From contig NZ_JAGKJJ010000030.1 in the NCBI RefSeq assembly GCF_020329505.1, forward strand, positions 1 through 55,953: DNA of 55,953 nt, given 5' to 3'. The translations under genes and the position numbers were made by a program. This stretch comes from Bradyrhizobium semiaridum. GTDB lineage: Bacteria > Pseudomonadota > Alphaproteobacteria > Rhizobiales > Xanthobacteraceae. Of this stretch, positions 51,357-55,953 are shown in pieces. The notes beneath the pieces were generated by a model, which did not search any database, was not told where the DNA came from, and saw nothing but the letters and a program-made list of their open reading frames with translations. Each line of letters opens with the position of its first letter. Within the stretch, counting starts at the first letter, position 1.

Positions 51357-52891
51357 ATGACGGCGTGATGCAGGCGGCTTCCAATACCCGGAGCGCGGCC
51401 CGCGAGCCGGTGTTGCAAATCACCAGCGGCTCGAAGATCTACGGCGGCGTGCACGCCATCGAGGGCGTCAATTTCGATCTCTACCCAGGCGAGGTGCATG
51501 CGCTGGTCGGCGAGAACGGCGCCGGCAAGTCGACGCTGTGCAAGGCGATCGCCGGCGCGATCCGGCTCACGTCCGGCGACTATCTGCTGGACGGCAAGCC
51601 GGCCGCTTTCGAACAGCCGCGCGATGCGCTCGATGCCGGCATCTGCATGGTCTATCAGGAGACCAGCCTGGTGCCGACCATGACCGCCGCTCAGAACATC
51701 GAGCTCGGCAACGAGAAGCTGCTGACGCGGTTCCGCACCCTGAACATCCAGGCCCAGCAGCTGTTGCAATCGCTCAACTTCCATGTCGATCCGGCGACGC
51801 CGGTGGCGCTGCTCGGCACCGCCAAGAAGCAGATGGTCGAGATCGCGCGCGCGATCTATAACAAGGCGCGCATCATCATCTTCGACGAGCCGACCGCCTC
51901 GCTGACGCCGGAGGAGATCGTCCACTTCTTCCATCTGGTGCGAGACCTGCGCGCCCGCGGCGTCTCCATCATCTACATCTCGCATGCCCTGGAAGAGTCC
52001 CTGCAAATCGCCGACCGCATCACCGTGCTGCGCGACGGCAAGCTGGTGATCACGGCACCGGCCAAGCAGCTGACGCGCGATGCGCTGGTGCAGCACATGG
52101 TCGGGCGCGACGTGGCGCAGGCGGTCTATGGCCGCAAGGAAAAGACCCATCAGCGCCGCGAGAAGGTGCTGACGGTCGAGAACGTCACCATGGGCATGGC
52201 GGTCAAGAACATGTCGTTCTCGGTCTATGCCGGCGAGGTGGTCGGCATCGCCGGCCTGATCGGCTCCGGCCGCACCGAGATCGCCAAGATTATCTACGGC
52301 GCGCTGAAGCGCAACCTCGTCAATGGCGGCACCATCCGCCTGCGCGGCAAGCCGATCCGCTACCGCGTGCCGCGCCAGGCGATCAACGACGGCATCGCCT
52401 ACATCACCGAGGATCGCAAGGCCAACGGCTTCTTCGAGACCATGGTGGTCGACGACAACGTCTATATCGGCAGCCTTGCCACCCGGAAGGGCTGGAGCTT
52501 CCTGCTGTCGCGCGCGAGGCGCAGCAAGCTTGCCAATTACTGGGTCGAGCGGCTCAAGATCAGCGCGTTGCAGCGCAAGGCGAAGATCATCGAACTGTCC
52601 GGCGGCAACCAGCAGAAGGTGGTGCTGGCCAAGACGCTGGTGCAGGATCCCTCGATCATCATCTTCGACGAGCCGACCCGCGGCGTCGACGTCGGCACCA
52701 TCCCGCACATCCACGGCGAAATCCGCCGCCTCGCCGACGAGGGCAAGGCGGTGGTGGTGATCTCGTCCTACCTGCCGGAAATCCTCGCCGTCTCCGACCG
52801 CATCCTGGTCGCCCGCACCGGCCGCATCGTCGCCGAATTCGACGCCGCCGAGGCGACCCAGGACAAGATCCTGTACGCCGCGGTGCACTGA
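51353..52891 (+). CDS. ABC transporter ATPase, RbsA-type duplicated
   Basis: 512 residues, two ABC domains in one chain. Domain 1 has Walker A GENGAGKST, signature-like LLGTAKKQMVEIARA and Walker B IIIFDEPTASLTP. Domain 2 has the degenerate Walker A GLIGSGRTE, signature LSGGNQQKVVLAKTL and Walker B IIIFDEPTRGVDVG, as in RbsA, MglA and XylG where only the first site is fully active. ATG 51353 overlaps the propeller gene stop. Last gene of the transporter operon. Confidence 0.94.
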   Translation: MNDGVMQAASNTRSAAREPVLQITSGSKIYGGVHAIEGVNFDLYPGEVHALVGENGAGKSTLCKAIAGAIRLTSGDYLLDGKPAAFEQPRDALDAGICMVYQETSLVPTMTAAQNIELGNEKLLTRFRTLNIQAQQLLQSLNFHVDPATPVALLGTAKKQMVEIARAIYNKARIIIFDEPTASLTPEEIVHFFHLVRDLRARGVSIIYISHALEESLQIADRITVLRDGKLVITAPAKQLTRDALVQHMVGRDVAQAVYGRKEKTHQRREKVLTVENVTMGMAVKNMSFSVYAGEVVGIAGLIGSGRTEIAKIIYGALKRNLVNGGTIRLRGKPIRYRVPRQAINDGIAYITEDRKANGFFETMVVDDNVYIGSLATRKGWSFLLSRARRSKLANYWVERLKISALQRKAKIIELSGGNQQKVVLAKTLVQDPSIIIFDEPTRGVDVGTIPHIHGEIRRLADEGKAVVVISSYLPEILAVSDRILVARTGRIVAEFDAAEATQDKILYAAVH

Positions 52892-52900
52892 GCTTTCCTA

Positions 52901-53007
52901 TCGTCATTCCCTGGCGTGCGAAGCACGAATCCGGAATCCATCAGGCCCTAGTGTCGGTGAATGAATGGATTCCGGGCTCGACGCTTCGCGTCGCCCGGGA
53001 ATGACGG
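52901..53007. repeat. Palindromic intergenic repeat (CGTCATTCC type), copy 2
   Basis: Begins TCGTCATTCCCTGG and ends CCCGGGAATGACGGCAA; inside, ATCCGGAATCCAT pairs with ATGGATTCCGGG. Same family as 15446-15576. It separates the ABC operon from the acyl-CoA monooxygenase unit. Confidence 0.78.
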
Positions 53008-53048
53008 CAAGCGGAGACCCAAACCCGCATTGCGCGCCGCTACCGCTC

Positions 53049-53078
53049 TTGACAATTATTTTAAGTATAAAATATTAT
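53049..53078 (+). promoter_or_regulatory. Promoter with MarR-style operator before the acyl-CoA monooxygenase gene
   Basis: TTGACA (53049-53054) and TATTAT (53073-53078) are spaced by 18 bp. Between them TATTTTA (53057-53063) and TAAAATA (53068-53074) form a perfect 7-bp inverted repeat around AGTA. The 30-bp block is strikingly AT-rich in a high-GC window. MarR-family repressors of aromatic-acid-CoA genes often bind such repeats; no MarR gene lies in the window. Confidence 0.7.
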
Positions 53079-53145
53079 CCCGGGATCGGCTCCATGGGAA
53101 CCTGCTCCGTTCGAGCCACCCGCGGCCGTCAGACGGGAGATCGCC

Positions 53146-55457
53146 ATGCGCATCGTTTGCATCGGGGGCGGGCCGGCCGGGCTCTATTTCGGCATCCTGA
53201 TGAAGATGCTGGATCCCGCACACCGGATTTCCGTGGTCGAGCGCAACCGGCCCTATGACACCTTCGGCTTCGGCGTGGTGTTCTCCGATGCGACCATGGA
53301 CAACATGCGCAAATGGGATCCGGTCACCGCCGACACGATCGAGCAGGCCTTCAACCACTGGGACGATATCGAGGTCCTGATCAAGGGCCGCCGCATGCGC
53401 ACCACCGGCCACGGCTTCGTCGGCATCGGCCGCAAGCGGCTGCTCAACATCCTGCAGGCACGGGCCGAGGAGCTCGGCGTCGAGCTGATCTTCGAGCGCG
53501 AGGTGAACTCCGATCTCGAATTCCCAGACGCCGATCTGATCGTCGCCTGCGACGGCGTCAATTCGAAGCTCCGCGTCAAATATGCCGACGACTTCAAGCC
53601 CGACATGCAGATGCGGCCGAACCGCTACATCTGGCTCGGCACCAAGCGTCCGTTCGACGCCTTCACCTTCGACTTCCGCAAGACCGAGCACGGCTGGTTC
53701 CAGGCCCACATCTACAAGTTCGAGGAAGGCGCGGCGACCTTCATCATCGAGACCACCGAGGAGGCCTATCTCGCCCACGGCCTCGACAAGATGGCGCAGG
53801 CCGACTCGATCGCGTTCTGCGAGAAGGTGTTCGCCGAAGTCCTCGAGGGCCATTCGCTGGTCTCCAATGCGCGCCATCTGCGCGGCTCGGCCTGGCTGTC
53901 GTTTCCGCGGCTGATCTGCGACAAGTGGACCGCGTTCAACGGCAACAGCCATGTCGTGCTGATGGGCGATGCAGCGCACACCGCGCATTTCGCCATCGGC
54001 TCGGGCACCAAGCTCGCGCTGGAGGATGCGATCGAGCTGACCAACCAGTTCAAGATCCACGGTGCCACCAGGGAGAACATCCCCGCGGTGCTGGCCGCCT
54101 ATGAGGCGCTGCGCCGGGTCGACGTAGCGCGGATCCAGAACGCCGCGCGCAACGCGATGGAATGGTTCGAGGTGGTCGGCTCGCGCTATGCTGACACGCT
54201 GGAGCCGGAGCAGTTCATGTATTCGCTGTTGACCCGCTCGCAGCGCATCAGCCACGAGAATTTGCGGCTGCGAGACAAGGCCTGGCTGGAAGGCTACGAG
54301 CGCTGGTTCGCCGAACGGAACGGCGTGCCGGTCGGCAACGACCGCGTCACGCCGCCGATGCTGACCCCGTTCCATATCCGCGGCCTGTCGCTGAGCAACC
54401 GCATCATCGTCTCGCCGATGGCGATGTATTCGGCGGAGGAGGGCGTGCCGAACGACTTCCATCTGGTGCATTTCGGCTCCCGCGCGCTGGGCGGCGCGGG
54501 CCTGCTGTTCACCGAGATGACCTGCGTGTCGCCGGAGGCGCGGATCACGCCCGGCTGCTGCGGGCTGTGGAACGATGAGCAGGCGGCGGCCTATAAGCGG
54601 ATCGTCGACTTCGTGCATCGCAATTCGCAAGCGCGGATTGGCATCCAGCTCGGCCATGCCGGCCGCAAGGGCTCGACGCGCGTGGCATGGGAAGGCATGG
54701 ACGCGCCGCTGCCCGACGGAAACTGGCCGCTGGTTTCGGCGTCGCCGGTTCCCTACCTGCCCGACGGGCAGGTGCCGGAGCCGATGACCCGCACCGAGAT
54801 GGACGAGGTGCGCGAGCAGTTCGTTGCCGCGGCTAAGCGCGCGGCAGGGGCTGGCTTCGATATCCTGGAGCTGCACTGCGCCCACGGCTATCTGCTGTCG
54901 AGCTTCCTCTCGCCGCTGACCAACCGCCGCACCGACGACTGTGGCGGATCGATCGAGAACCGCGCGCGCTATCCGCTGGAGGTGTTCCGCGCGATCCGCG
55001 CGGTGTGGCCGGCGGAGAAGCCGATGTCGGTCCGGCTGTCGTGTCACGACTGGGCCGAAGGCGGCAACACTCCGGAGGACGCGCTCGCCTTCGCGAAGTT
55101 GTTCAAGGAGGCCGGCGCCGACCTGATCGATTGCTCGTCGGGCCAGGTCTGGGCCGACGATCACCCGATCTACGGTCGGCTCTACCAGACGCCGTTCGCC
55201 GACAAGATCCGCAACGAGGTCGGCATCGCCACAATCGCGGTCGGCGCGATCTCGGAAGCCGATCACGCCAACTCGATCATCGCCGCCGGCCGCGCCGATC
55301 TCTGCGCGATCGCACGGCCGCATCTCGCCGATCCCGCCTGGACACTGCACGAGGCCGCCAAGATCGGCGTTAAGTCGATCACCTGGCCCAAGCAATATCT
55401 GTCGGGCAAGCCGCAATATGAGGCCAATCTCGAGCGCGCCGCTGCCGGAGGCAAGGC

Positions 55458-55461
<4 letters not shown>
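53146..55461 (+). CDS. Bifunctional FAD monooxygenase / old-yellow-enzyme, salicylyl-CoA 5-hydroxylase or 2-aminobenzoyl-CoA monooxygenase-reductase type
   Basis: 771 residues. The N-terminal half is a class A flavoprotein monooxygenase with the FAD loop IGGGPAGLYFGI (about 6-17) and the FAD-ribityl motif GDAAHTAHFAIGSG (about 274-287). From about 404 (MLTPFHIRGLSLSNRIIVSPM) it is a TIM-barrel old yellow enzyme with ELHCAHGYLLSSFLSPLTNRRTDDCGGS seen in parts, and a NADPH/FMN-binding end. The same fusion is known in aromatic acyl-CoA routes (salicylyl-CoA 5-hydroxylase; 2-aminobenzoyl-CoA monooxygenase/reductase). GGGAG precedes ATG 53146. It is coupled to the following SDR by an ATGA overlap. 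Confidence 0.9.

Positions 55462-55953
<492 letters not shown>

Overview
The window reads as chromosomal DNA of a Bradyrhizobium-like alphaproteobacterium (Hyphomicrobiales). The evidence is uniformly high GC with matching third positions, a glnE 3' end, an fdsGBACD formate dehydrogenase operon, opgGH, a PleC/DivJ-type kinase, a DUF1236 protein and several families of imperfectly palindromic intergenic repeats. This assignment is inference from family recall, not a database hit. I see no tRNA, rRNA, CRISPR array, transposase or phage gene.

Layout. 1-192: end of glnE. 444-7561: fdsG-fdsB-fdsA-fdhD-fdsD (minus strand) with a divergent LysR gene. 7770-11392: opgG-opgH. 11402-15306: hybrid-less PAS histidine kinase and a cation diffusion facilitator. 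15631-17166: TetR regulator and EamA exporter sharing an operator. 17246-19373: quinone oxidoreductase-like and nitronate monooxygenase-like enzymes. 19601-34476: an oxalate region. 34684-36816: hypothetical, NYN-domain and DUF1236 proteins. 36987-41637: a module of ketopantoate-reductase-like enzyme, two-subunit TPP decarboxylase, tripartite-type binding protein and D-2-hydroxyacid dehydrogenase. 42137-43984: ilvD. 44204-44750: a frameshifted carboxymuconolactone-decarboxylase-family gene. 44826-52891: LysR plus a ribose-type ABC transporter in which one permease is fused to a beta-propeller lactonase-like domain. 53146-55953: a salicylyl-CoA/2-aminobenzoyl-CoA monooxygenase-reductase and an SDR.

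The most coherent story is oxalate. Two OxlT-like carriers keep both charged residues known to handle oxalate; frc and oxc convert oxalate to formate and CO2; an NDP-forming acyl-CoA ligase could prime the CoA cycle; and the formate dehydrogenase at the left end could oxidise the formate. A GntR/FCD regulator sits in the middle. I found a repeated 17-bp site, TGGYAT-N5-ATRCCA, in front of the GntR gene, the ligase, both carriers, a two-CBS-domain protein and (degenerate) a 45-residue unannotated small protein. At most of these sites a TTG-type -35 box lies 1-3 nt upstream of the operator, so binding should block RNA polymerase. This gives a sequence-defined regulon with two members of unknown function.

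Other points of interest are the permease-propeller fusion next to a second free propeller protein, a TetR operator pair, a nested palindromic repeat, a decayed autotransporter remnant, and an AT-rich promoter-operator before the acyl-CoA monooxygenase.
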